DNA from: Treponema sp. UBA4232
GTDB taxonomy: Bacteria > Spirochaetota > Spirochaetia > Treponematales > Treponemataceae
Reading direction: 5' to 3'
NCBI GenBank assembly: GCA_002396325.1
Contig: DGXM01000176.1
Coordinates: 1 to 13,080 of the forward strand
DNA length: 13,080 bases
A program made the position numbers and the translations under genes. Below the pieces are notes generated by a model. That model was not told the DNA's origin and searched no databases. It saw nothing but the letters and a program-made list of their open reading frames with translations. This document shows positions 1 to 7,379 of the stretch, piece after piece (position 1 is the stretch's first letter; every line of letters starts with the position of its first letter).

Positions 1-54
1 ATTGAACCCTCCGCACGAATAAATGTGAAACTCGACGGCATTCGGGCTTTATAG
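1..54 (+). CDS. Possible 3' end of an upstream gene (partial)
   Basis: Frame 1 is open from the first base to a TAG at 52-54 and would encode the last 17 residues of a protein ending in KLDGIRAL. Frame 2 closes at 19-21 and could equally be the end of an upstream gene. The fragment is too short to assign a family. If it is real, its stop codon lies inside the -35 box of the next promoter. Confidence 0.2.
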   Translation: MEPSARINVKLDGIRAL

Positions 55-80
55 ACATTTTCGGATTATTGTCCTATAAT
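52..80 (+). promoter_or_regulatory. Promoter of the heptose operon, placed for a leaderless mRNA
   Basis: A -35 box TAGACA (52-57) and a perfect -10 box TATAAT (75-80) are separated by exactly 17 bases. Only five bases separate the -10 box from the ATG at 86, so transcription should start at or within a base or two of the A of the start codon. No Shine-Dalgarno sequence precedes this ATG. The same arrangement and the same 14-base block TTTATAGACATTTT recur before the glycosyltransferase gene at 3090. Confidence 0.75.
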
Positions 81-85
81 ATGGT

Positions 86-1090
86 ATGATTATTACACAG
101 ACTCCATTCCGCATGTCTTTTTTTGGCGGCGGAACTGATTTTTCAGGATTTTACAACGAACATGGCGGTGCCGTTCTTTCAACAACCTTCAATAAATATT
201 GTTATGTCACGGTAAGACATCTGCCTCCGTTTTTCGATTACAAGACGCATCTGACGTATTCAAAAACCGAACAGGTCAATTCCTACGATGAAATAGTCCA
301 TCCTGCAATCAGAAATGCAATGCAGTGGCTCGACATGCACAAAATCCGCCTTACATACGAAAGCGACCTTCCCGCCAGAAGCGGACTGGGAACGAGTTCC
401 TCTTTTGCGGTCGGAATGCTCTCGGCTTTTTATGCGCTGAAAGGAAAGTATGCCGACAAAAGAAAACTTGCCGATGACGCGATTTATCTTGAGCGCACTC
501 TCTGCAAGGAAGCGGGAGGTATTCAGGACCAGATTGCCGCCAGTTTCGGAGGACTCAACAGAATCAACTTTTCAAGAGACGGCTACACGGTGAACCCCGT
601 CATCATTTCTTCCGAGAGAAAAAAAATTCTGAACGAAAATCTTATGCTCTTTTTCACGGGATTCTCGCGCTTTTCTTCCGACATACAGAAGGGTACGGAA
701 AAATCAATGAAGGACAAGACCGCAGAGCTTCTGGAGATGTACAGACTTGTTGACGAAGCGGAAAAGGTTCTCACCGACAGCAGCAGAAGCCTTGACGAAT
801 TCGGGCGTCTTTTGGATTACACATGGAAACTGAAGCGCGGCATTTCCAGCGGAATCTCCACGGATGCAATCGACGAACAGTATCAGAAAGCCGTGAATGC
901 GGGTGCTCTCGGCGGAAAACTGCTTGGTGCCGGCGGCGGCGGATTCCTGCTTTTCTACGTGCCTAAGGAAAAACAGAATAACGTAAAAAAGGCGCTTGAA
1001 GGACAGCTCCACGTGCCTTTTGACTTTGAAAACGACGGGACGAAAATCATCTTCTACAACCCGGAAACTTACGAAGAAGACGCAATATAA
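86..1090 (+). CDS. hddA: D-glycero-D-manno-heptose 7-phosphate kinase (GHMP family, HddA-like)
   Basis: This 334-residue cytoplasmic GHMP kinase probably phosphorylates C1 of D-glycero-D-manno-heptose 7-phosphate to give the 1,7-bisphosphate. The N-terminus MIITQTPFRMSFFGGGTD matches the HddA-type opening. The GHMP ATP-binding loop is GLGTSSS at residues 100-106, after LPARS. The C-terminal glycine-rich motif GAGGGG is at 281-286. Length and start are those of the family, which supports the ATG at 86 even though it has no ribosome binding site. The gene opens a tight cluster: the isomerase gene begins 22 bases after the stop, followed by the guanylyltransferase/phosphatase fusion. That neighbourhood favours the heptose kinase over related sugar kinases such as L-fucokinase-type enzymes, which share the fold. 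The substrate is inferred from family and context. Confidence 0.88.
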   Translation: MIITQTPFRMSFFGGGTDFSGFYNEHGGAVLSTTFNKYCYVTVRHLPPFFDYKTHLTYSKTEQVNSYDEIVHPAIRNAMQWLDMHKIRLTYESDLPARSGLGTSSSFAVGMLSAFYALKGKYADKRKLADDAIYLERTLCKEAGGIQDQIAASFGGLNRINFSRDGYTVNPVIISSERKKILNENLMLFFTGFSRFSSDIQKGTEKSMKDKTAELLEMYRLVDEAEKVLTDSSRSLDEFGRLLDYTWKLKRGISSGISTDAIDEQYQKAVNAGALGGKLLGAGGGGFLLFYVPKEKQNNVKKALEGQLHVPFDFENDGTKIIFYNPETYEEDAI

Positions 1091-1112
1091 TAGAAGAAAA
1101 TCAGGAGACAAA

Positions 1113-1745
1113 ATGGACTACATTGCACATTTAATCGAACGCTACCCTGCACTTCAAGTCTGCGAAAAATCTCTGCATGACGCATACAGGATTCTTGCGA
1201 AATCATACGAAAGCGGCGGAAAGCTCCTTATTGCGGGAAACGGAGGTTCGGCGGCAGACAGCGACCACATTTCAGGTGAACTCTTGAAAAGTTTCGTCTT
1301 GAAAAGAAAACCCGAAAAATCATTTCTGGATAAACTCACGGAAATCGACCCGGAAACAGGCGCATATCTTTCCGACAAAATACAGGGCTCCCTCCCGGCG
1401 ATTCCACTTACAACACACTCGGCGCTTATGACCGCAAGCCTGAACGATGTGGACGGAAATGTTCTGTTCGCCCAGCAGGTTATGGGATACGGAAAGCCTG
1501 AGGATGTGTTTCTCGGAATATCAACCAGCGGAAATTCAAAGGATGTGATTTACGCAATGGTCGTCGCGAAAGCCAAGAATCTCAAAACAATCGCTCTTAC
1601 AGGAAGGGACGGCGGAAAAATCAAAAATCTTGCCGATGTTTCCATAATTGTTCCGCAGACAGAAACCTACAAGATTCAGGAGCTGCATCTGCCCGTCTAC
1701 CACGCACTCTGCCTTGAACTTGAGGCACACTTCTTTTCGGAGTAG
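1113..1745 (+). CDS. gmhA: Sedoheptulose 7-phosphate isomerase (SIS domain, GmhA-like, long form)
   Basis: This 210-residue SIS-domain protein probably converts sedoheptulose 7-phosphate to D-glycero-D-manno-heptose 7-phosphate, the first step of the pathway. The start at 1113 has AGGAG at 1103-1107; the open frame extends upstream into hddA, but without an SD. GNGGSA (42-47), His52 and Glu56 in the HISGEL stretch, ISTSGNS (136-142) and the C-terminal IQELH with His192 match the sugar-phosphate binding and acid/base positions of GmhA. Between HISGEL and the PAIPL strand there are about 37 residues where E. coli GmhA has about 11, which places this in a longer subfamily of phosphoheptose isomerase-like SIS proteins. 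It lies 22 bases after hddA, and its last codons carry the SD of the next gene. A related SIS isomerase role is possible, but the operon supports GmhA. Confidence 0.87.
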   Translation: MDYIAHLIERYPALQVCEKSLHDAYRILAKSYESGGKLLIAGNGGSAADSDHISGELLKSFVLKRKPEKSFLDKLTEIDPETGAYLSDKIQGSLPAIPLTTHSALMTASLNDVDGNVLFAQQVMGYGKPEDVFLGISTSGNSKDVIYAMVVAKAKNLKTIALTGRDGGKIKNLADVSIIVPQTETYKIQELHLPVYHALCLELEAHFFSE

Positions 1746-1748
1746 AAT

Positions 1749-3029
1749 ATGAAAGTCGTAATAATGGCAGGCGGAAAAGGAACCAGAATAGCCTCGATAG
1801 CAAGCGACATTCCAAAGCCGATGATTGAGATATGCGGAAAACCGATTCTCCTTCATCAGATTGAATGTCTCAAAAAAAACGGACTTACCGACATAACTCT
1901 TGTGACCGGACATCTGGGACATTTTATAAAGGAATATTTCGGAGACGGCTCGAAGTTCGGAGTGAACATCAGCTATTTTGAAGAGAAAGTTCCTCTTGGA
2001 ACAGCAGGTGCCCTTTACAAAATCGAAGGACTTACAGAGGATTTTCTGCTCCTTTGCGGTGACACCATTTTCGACATTGATTTTTCAAAGCTGATTGATT
2101 TTCATAAATCAAACAATGCGGATGCAACACTGGTCTCACATCCGAACTCTCATCCCTACGACTCTTCACTTCTTGTTACGGAAATCCTGCCGCCGGAATC
2201 AGCGGGGGGACTTCCAGCCGACAGTCACAGGGTCATCAAGTGGATGAACAAGGAAGATGAAAGACTGTGGTACAAAAACCGTGTGAATGCAGGAATCGAA
2301 CTCATTTCGCCGCGTCTTTTGAAAAAGGCCGCCAAAAATCTCTCAAGTGAAAAAATAGACCTTGACCGCGACATCCTGAAGCCGCACGTGAAGGACTCCG
2401 CAATTTACGCTTACGACACCCCCGAGTACATAAAAGACATGGGAACCCCCGACCGCTATTATTCCGTAGAAAAGGACATAAAATCAGGACTGGTCGAAAA
2501 AAGGAATCTGAGCCACAGACAGAAGGCTGTTTTCCTTGACCGTGACGGAACCATAAACAAATACGCGGGATTTCTGACGGACATAAAGCAGATGGAACTT
2601 CTGCCGGGAGCCGCCGATGCAATCAGGGAAATAAATAATTCAGGATACCTTGCGGTCGTGATTACAAATCAGCCGGTGATAGCACGCGGGGAAATTTCCT
2701 TTGAACAGCTCAACGAAATCCACAACAAGCTTGAAGTCCTGCTCGGAAAGGAAGGTGCCTACATCGATGCGCTTTACTACTGTCCGCACCACCCAGACAA
2801 GGGATTTGAAGGGGAAAGGCCTGAATACAAAAAAATATGCGGCTGCAGAAAGCCTTCAACCGGACTCATAGAACAGGCTGCAAAAGATTTCAACATAGAT
2901 GTTTCAAATTCGTTTATGATTGGAGACAGCGAGCAGGATGCGGAATGCGGTAGAAAAGCCGGATGCAAAAAAAGCATAAGAATCGCCACAAACGGAAATC
3001 TGCATGATGCACTGAAAGAGATTATATAA
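1749..3029 (+). CDS. Fusion: heptose 1-phosphate guanylyltransferase (HddC-like) + heptose bisphosphate phosphatase (GmhB-like)
   Basis: This 426-residue protein has two enzyme domains. Residues 1 to about 240 are a nucleotidyltransferase: GGKGTR at 8-13, LLCGDT ending at 106 with metal-binding Asp105, and DMGTPDRY at 230-237. It should join heptose 1-phosphate to GTP, giving GDP-heptose. Residues about 260-426 are a HAD-IIIA phosphatase: DRDGT at 264-268 (nucleophile Asp264, acid/base Asp266), a GmhB-type zinc loop with Cys345, His347, Cys364 and Cys366, and GDSEQD at 392-397. It should remove the 7-phosphate from heptose 1,7-bisphosphate, the reaction just before nucleotidyl transfer. The two are usually separate proteins (hddC, gmhB). 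The frame is open throughout, with no sign of sequencing error at the junction. The SD GGAG lies at 1739-1742 inside the end of gmhA, and the genes are three bases apart, so translation is probably coupled. Confidence 0.87.
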   Translation: MKVVIMAGGKGTRIASIASDIPKPMIEICGKPILLHQIECLKKNGLTDITLVTGHLGHFIKEYFGDGSKFGVNISYFEEKVPLGTAGALYKIEGLTEDFLLLCGDTIFDIDFSKLIDFHKSNNADATLVSHPNSHPYDSSLLVTEILPPESAGGLPADSHRVIKWMNKEDERLWYKNRVNAGIELISPRLLKKAAKNLSSEKIDLDRDILKPHVKDSAIYAYDTPEYIKDMGTPDRYYSVEKDIKSGLVEKRNLSHRQKAVFLDRDGTINKYAGFLTDIKQMELLPGAADAIREINNSGYLAVVITNQPVIARGEISFEQLNEIHNKLEVLLGKEGAYIDALYYCPHHPDKGFEGERPEYKKICGCRKPSTGLIEQAAKDFNIDVSNSFMIGDSEQDAECGRKAGCKKSIRIATNGNLHDALKEII

Positions 3030-3053
3030 GACAACAAAATCAATTTTTTTTTA

Positions 3054-3082
3054 TAGACATTTTTTACTCATAAGTTTATAAT
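3054..3082 (+). promoter_or_regulatory. Promoter of the glycosyltransferase gene, placed for a leaderless mRNA
   Basis: TAGACA (3054-3059) and TATAAT (3077-3082) are separated by 17 bases, and the -10 box is followed after seven bases by the ATG at 3090. The predicted transcription start coincides with the start codon. There is no Shine-Dalgarno sequence; the bases before the ATG are ccgttct. The -35 region and flanks (TTTATAGACATTTT, 3050-3063) are identical to those before hddA. No hairpin terminator is visible between 3029 and this promoter, so operon read-through is also possible. Confidence 0.75.
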
Positions 3083-3089
3083 CCGTTCT

Positions 3090-4241
3090 ATGAAAGTTGC
3101 AATCGTACATGACTGGCTCACGAATTATGGCGGAGCAGAAACCTTTGTCGAACTTCTGCTCACGATTTATCCGGATGCCGACATTTACACTCTTGTCTAT
3201 GACAAAAAAAAGATGAAGGGACATTTTGAAGGACTCAACATTCACACTTCAAGGCTTCAAAAACTTCCTATGGCCTCAAAAATTTACACAAAGCTTTTGA
3301 AATTCATGCCAAAGGCTTTTGAATCCTTTGATTTGTCCGGCTATGACCTTGTAATCTGCTCAAGCTCAAGTTGTGCAAAGGGTGTAATTGTTCCGCCGTA
3401 CATTCCGCAGATTGCATACATCCACTCGCCTATGCGCTATGCCTGGGATTTGTATTTTGACTACAAAAAAAGAAGCGGACGGCTCACAAGATTCTTTATG
3501 GACAAATGGATGCCGGAAATCAGACTCTGGGATTATATTTCTTCGCAGAGAATCGACACGATTGTGGCAAATTCAAAATACATTGCCCGCCGCATAAAAA
3601 AATTCTGGAACCGTGATGCAAAGGTTATTTATTCCCCGGTAAACGTTGAGCGTTTTTATCCTGACTTTTCAAAACCACGGGAAGATTTTTATGTGGCCTA
3701 CTCCCGTCTGGTTCCGTACAAAAGAATAGACCTTGCCATTTCCGCAATCAAAGGCACCGGCAGAAAACTCAAAGTAATCGGAGCCGGTTCTGAAGAAGAA
3801 AAACTCAAGGAACTTGCAAAAGGAGACCCGAACATTGAATTTTTGGGAAGGGCACCGGATGAAGTTCTGCGCGGCAATCTCCAGCGATGCAAGGCAATGA
3901 TTTTCTGCGCGGAAGAGGATTTCGGACTTGCCCCTGTGGAAGCCCAGGCCTGCGGATGCCCGGTCATCGCATTCGGACGCGGAGGAGCCACAGAAACTGT
4001 ACTTGCAGACAAAACCGGTGTTTTTTTTGAAAAACAGGAGACAGAGTCCCTTAAAAACGCCATTGAAAGATTCGAGAACCTGCATGAAAAAGGCAGCTTC
4101 AAAGACGAAGCAATAGTAAAACACGCTCTCACATTCTCCAGGGAACAGTTTGTAAAACAATTCACTGCGGCGGTAGAAGAAACAAGGAAACGGGTGTGCG
4201 GTTCAGTGAAACCGGACGAAGACCATTCTTTTATAGAATAA
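3090..4241 (+). CDS. Family 4 glycosyltransferase, WbaZ/mannosyltransferase-like
   Basis: This 383-residue GT-B glycosyltransferase resembles the WbaZ-like branch of GT4, whose studied members transfer mannose from GDP-mannose. The N-terminus VHDWLTNYGGAE (7-17 region) and the DADIYTLVYD stretch are typical of that branch. The C-terminal half has YSRLVPYKRID (204-214), VIGAGSEEEKL (229-239) and the retaining-GT EX7E motif Glu276 to Glu284 inside EEDFGLAPVE, followed by GGATETV. There is no signal peptide or membrane segment, so it should act at the cytoplasmic face of the inner membrane. It follows the GDP-heptose genes by 60 bases and has its own promoter of the same design, so it could use GDP-heptose or GDP-mannose; the donor and acceptor cannot be read from the sequence. 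Confidence 0.85.
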   Translation: MKVAIVHDWLTNYGGAETFVELLLTIYPDADIYTLVYDKKKMKGHFEGLNIHTSRLQKLPMASKIYTKLLKFMPKAFESFDLSGYDLVICSSSSCAKGVIVPPYIPQIAYIHSPMRYAWDLYFDYKKRSGRLTRFFMDKWMPEIRLWDYISSQRIDTIVANSKYIARRIKKFWNRDAKVIYSPVNVERFYPDFSKPREDFYVAYSRLVPYKRIDLAISAIKGTGRKLKVIGAGSEEEKLKELAKGDPNIEFLGRAPDEVLRGNLQRCKAMIFCAEEDFGLAPVEAQACGCPVIAFGRGGATETVLADKTGVFFEKQETESLKNAIERFENLHEKGSFKDEAIVKHALTFSREQFVKQFTAAVEETRKRVCGSVKPDEDHSFIE

Positions 4242-4256
4242 AACTCAAAAAAACTA

Positions 4257-4286
4257 TTGAAACTGGGATTAAAATTGTGTTATAAT
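4257..4286 (+). promoter_or_regulatory. Promoter of the lolA-like/MMPL operon
   Basis: TTGAAA (4257-4262), an 18-base spacer and TATAAT (4281-4286), with an extended -10 TGT at 4278-4280. The predicted start is near 4293, leaving a leader of about 100 nt before the ATG at 4395. Confidence 0.7.
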
Positions 4287-4292
4287 CCCCCG

Positions 4293-4394
4293 TGCTACAG
4301 GCGGAAAGGAATCTTGCGGAATACGAAGTGATTTTCTGATTGATTTGTAACAAATCAGCCGCCGAGTCTGTTTTGTTTGACAGAGGTGTTTAAC
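4293..4394 (+). promoter_or_regulatory. Structured 5' leader of the lolA-like gene
   Basis: The predicted untranslated leader contains a perfect hairpin TGATTTG-TAA-CAAATCA (4341-4357). Directly after it, CCGCC (4359-4363) can pair with GGCGG (4300-4304), enclosing the hairpin in a longer-range stem. A second stem, TCTGT (4367-4371) with ACAGA (4380-4384), covers the first bases of the ribosome binding site AGAGGTG (4382-4388). I do not recognise a known riboswitch class. A regulatory role is inferred from the pairing only. Confidence 0.4.
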
Positions 4395-5030
4395 ATGAAA
4401 AGAAATGCATTCAAAGGTCTTATTTGTTTTCTTATGGCTTTTTCCGCAGCAACTCTGTTTGCTCAGAATGCCACATTGGATTCAGTGTGCGAATCACTTA
4501 CAAAGAATACCGTCACCACTGGAAATTTCACACAGGAAAAGAAACTTCCGAGCGTGAAGAGAGCTCTTAAATCTTACGGAACATTCGTGTTCTGCAAGGA
4601 CGGCATCGTTTGGAACACAACCCGTCCCGTGAAATCATCACTCGCAGTGACTTCCACAAAGCTTGTGCAGTTCACTCCTGACGGAAAGCAGACGGTTCTT
4701 GACGGTGCGGACAACGCAATCTTCAAAAGCATTGCACAGACAGTGACAGCTCTTTTCTCAGGCGACAAGGCGGCTTTGGAGAAGAATTTCACAGTCAGCT
4801 TCTCAAGCACGGCAAACACATGGACTATGTCCCTCACGCCGAAAGACAAGACAATCGCAGCAGTGATGAAAACCATTACTCTGAGCGGTTCAGGAAACGC
4901 CGCGTCATCATCATTCGATTCCCTCGCAGTTGAACAGCAGGACGGAAGTTCCGTTACATATACATTCACAGAGCAACAATACAAAGAGGTATTATCGAAT
5001 GAAGAAAAAGCATTTTTTGCAGCAAAATAA
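4395..5030 (+). CDS. LolA-like periplasmic carrier protein
   Basis: This is a 211-residue exported protein of the LolA/LolB fold family. The start at 4395 is preferred over an upstream TTG at 4377 because AGAGGTG lies six bases before it and because it begins a clean signal peptide: MKRN, a hydrophobic core, then a signal peptidase I site near LFAQ-NA (about residue 23). After that come the LolA-style FTQEKK segment, the GTFVFCKDGIVWNTTRPVKS region and a series of beta-strand-like segments ending in a lysine-rich tail. LolA proteins carry lipoproteins or lipids across the periplasm. Here the partner is not the LolCDE transporter but the MMPL protein encoded next, whose gene overlaps this one by 32 bases. 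That pairing suggests a specialised lipid or lipoprotein route rather than the housekeeping Lol pathway. The family call is good; the cargo is unknown. Confidence 0.78.
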   Translation: MKRNAFKGLICFLMAFSAATLFAQNATLDSVCESLTKNTVTTGNFTQEKKLPSVKRALKSYGTFVFCKDGIVWNTTRPVKSSLAVTSTKLVQFTPDGKQTVLDGADNAIFKSIAQTVTALFSGDKAALEKNFTVSFSSTANTWTMSLTPKDKTIAAVMKTITLSGSGNAASSSFDSLAVEQQDGSSVTYTFTEQQYKEVLSNEEKAFFAAK

Positions 5031-7371
5031 GTTCTTCGTTATTGCATGGATCGTCTTCCATCTGGTTTTAATCGGCTCATTCGTCGTTTCCATGATGGCC
5101 GGACGATCTTTGAATATTGACTCCGATCTTTTCAACATGCTCCCCGCCTCCACACTTGGAAAAGCAATGGGCAAAGCGGACGAAAGGCTCACGGAAAGCA
5201 CCGGTCAGTCAGTTTACATTCTGGTTTCCCACAAGGATTTTGAAAAAGCCCGCGAAACAGCAGAGGTCGTTTATTCAGGTCTTGAGGGAAATCCCATGTT
5301 CAAAAACCTTTTCCTTTATTCCGAAGAAACAGAACTTTCTGCAATGGAGGAATTCATCCACAAAAACAGATGGCTTCTTCTTGACGACAATGCCGTAGAA
5401 AATCTTTCAACAGAGGACGGAGCCCTCGATTTTGTTGACAACGCAACAGCAAAAGCTTTCGGCTTCTTCACACTGACTTCACTTGAGAACCTTGAAACCG
5501 ACCCGTTCCTGCTTGATGAATACGAGATGGAAAATTATCTTGGCTCCATTCAAAAAGCCGGTTCAAGCATGACCGCAAAAGACGGAGTCCTGGCAGCCCA
5601 TAAAAACGACTTGTGGTATGTGATGATCCGCGGTACTTTGAGCAAGGAAGGTGCCGCCCTCGCAAGTTCGAAAAACGGAATCACGGCAATATACGATGTC
5701 TGCAATCCTCTTGAAAAAGACGGAATCCGCTTTGTTTACTCAGGAACCCCGTTCCACAGCCACAAAAGTTCGACAAACGCAATGCATGAAATTTCCTTGA
5801 TTTCCGAAATTTCTCTTGGTGCCGTGTTCATTCTTCTTCTGGTGATTTTCCGCACTCCTCTGCCGCTTGTGGCTTCCATAGCTTCGATTTTCATTTCGAT
5901 TGCAACCGCATTCGCCGCCACACACACGATTTTCGGAAAAATACACATTCTTACGCTTGTGCTTGGAACATCCCTCATCGGATCCTGCATTGACTACAGC
6001 CTGCACTTTTTCATCAACTGGAAGGGAAACACAGAACTGCACTCAGGCCAGGAAGTAAGGAAACATCTTTTCAAAGGCCTCCTGCTTTCCCTCGCTTCAA
6101 CAGAAATCTGTTATCTGATGCTTCTTTTCGCCCCCTTCAATCTGCTCAAACAGATGGGAACCTTCTCGACAATAGGAATTTTCAGCACATTCCTCACAAC
6201 CGTGTGCATTTATCCGCTTCTCAAAATGCCCAACGAAAAAAACAGGAAGATACCTCTTTTGAAGTATTTCAACGAGACTCCCATCCGCAAATTCAAATAC
6301 GGAACTCTCATATGCACTTTGGTTCTCTTTGCAATTACCGGCGGAATAATTCTTTTCCATCACAAGGATTTGCGCATTCAGAACGATTTGAACAAACTCT
6401 ACAGCATGGAAGGCCGGCTGAAGTCAGACACGCTTGAAGTTGCCGAAGTAACAAACTACAACCCCAGCAGCTGGTTCATCATCAGCGGAGAAACAGAGGA
6501 AGACGTACTGCAGGCAGAAGAATATGTCTGCAGGGAGCTGGACATTCTGGGTAAAGACAATCCGGCCGGCGGGTATCTTGCCACAAGTTCTTTCATCCCG
6601 TCACAGGCAAAGCAGAAACGTTCCCTTGAAGCGGCACAGAATCTTTTCCCGTTTCTTTCTGAACAGCTGGACACGCTTGGACTCGAACCTGAATGTGAAC
6701 AGCTTGTGAAAAAGGAATACGAGGATGCAAAAAACAATCTGATGCTTCCTTCCGTTGAACTGCCTGACTCCATTGAGTCGCTCATTTCTTCACTCTGGCT
6801 GGGTGAAATCGATGGAAAATATTACTCAATAGTCATGCCTGTCCTTGTGCTTGACGATGTCGCTTACAACAAAATCGCAGCTGGAAACGACAATGTCTAC
6901 TACGAAGACAAAATGAAGGATCTGGGGCTCGGGCTTGACAATGTGACACGCCTTATCCTGATTCTCTTCCTTGTGGCCTATATACTGATTCTGGTGGTCC
7001 TGAAGATTTCCTACAAGTGGTCACACACGTTCAGAATTGCATCCATTCCCCTTTTGAGTGTTGCGACAATCATAGCAGGATTCCTGATTTCAAAGCAGTC
7101 CATAGAATTCTTCTGCATTACGGGAATGATTCTGGTGTTCGGACTTGGTCTTGACTATGTGATTTACCTGATTGAAAACATAAAAAAGAAAGAATCAGCA
7201 AACGAGGAAAGCGATTTGCACAAACTCGAGCCTTTTGCGATTCTGATTTCATTCATAACCACAGCGGTATCGTTCGGTGCACTTGCATTCAGCACCTTTG
7301 TTCCGGTACACGCAATTGGACTTTCAATCTTCCTGGGACTGGTCGCTGCCTTCGTAGGAACACTCATCTGA
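4999..7371 (+). CDS. MMPL/RND-family 12-TM membrane transporter
   Basis: This 790-residue inner-membrane protein has the full RND/MMPL layout: TM1 (about 12-35), a periplasmic domain, TM2-6 (about 265-430), TM7 (about 453-475), a second periplasmic domain, and TM8-12 to the C-terminus. Each half has the Asp-Tyr motif of the proton-relay helix: Asp332 in GSCIDYSLHFF and Asp719 in GLGLDYVIYLIE. It should use proton flow to move a lipid or other hydrophobic cargo. I chose the start at 4999 (MKKKHFLQQNK) because AAGAGGT lies at 4984-4990 and the open frame further upstream encodes no plausible sequence. It overlaps the end of the LolA-like gene by 32 bases in another frame, implying translational coupling and joint function. 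The protein ends right after TM12, and a terminator follows eight bases after the stop. Confidence 0.85.
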   Translation: MKKKHFLQQNKFFVIAWIVFHLVLIGSFVVSMMAGRSLNIDSDLFNMLPASTLGKAMGKADERLTESTGQSVYILVSHKDFEKARETAEVVYSGLEGNPMFKNLFLYSEETELSAMEEFIHKNRWLLLDDNAVENLSTEDGALDFVDNATAKAFGFFTLTSLENLETDPFLLDEYEMENYLGSIQKAGSSMTAKDGVLAAHKNDLWYVMIRGTLSKEGAALASSKNGITAIYDVCNPLEKDGIRFVYSGTPFHSHKSSTNAMHEISLISEISLGAVFILLLVIFRTPLPLVASIASIFISIATAFAATHTIFGKIHILTLVLGTSLIGSCIDYSLHFFINWKGNTELHSGQEVRKHLFKGLLLSLASTEICYLMLLFAPFNLLKQMGTFSTIGIFSTFLTTVCIYPLLKMPNEKNRKIPLLKYFNETPIRKFKYGTLICTLVLFAITGGIILFHHKDLRIQNDLNKLYSMEGRLKSDTLEVAEVTNYNPSSWFIISGETEEDVLQAEEYVCRELDILGKDNPAGGYLATSSFIPSQAKQKRSLEAAQNLFPFLSEQLDTLGLEPECEQLVKKEYEDAKNNLMLPSVELPDSIESLISSLWLGEIDGKYYSIVMPVLVLDDVAYNKIAAGNDNVYYEDKMKDLGLGLDNVTRLILILFLVAYILILVVLKISYKWSHTFRIASIPLLSVATIIAGFLISKQSIEFFCITGMILVFGLGLDYVIYLIENIKKKESANEESDLHKLEPFAILISFITTAVSFGALAFSTFVPVHAIGLSIFLGLVAAFVGTLI

Positions 7372-7379
7372 TTTTTGGG

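Noticed and set aside
583..1111. Open minus-strand frames across the heptose kinase gene
   Set aside because: They lie opposite a gene with clear GHMP kinase motifs, and have no start signals or recognisable domains of their own.
4224..4240. Hairpin ATTCT/AGAAT at the end of the glycosyltransferase gene as a terminator
   Set aside because: The five-pair stem is inside the coding end and is followed by A-rich rather than T-rich sequence.
4377..4394. Alternative TTG start for the LolA-like gene
   Set aside because: The TTG has no SD, and the extra residues would precede a complete signal peptide that starts at the ATG at 4395, which has AGAGGTG at the right distance.
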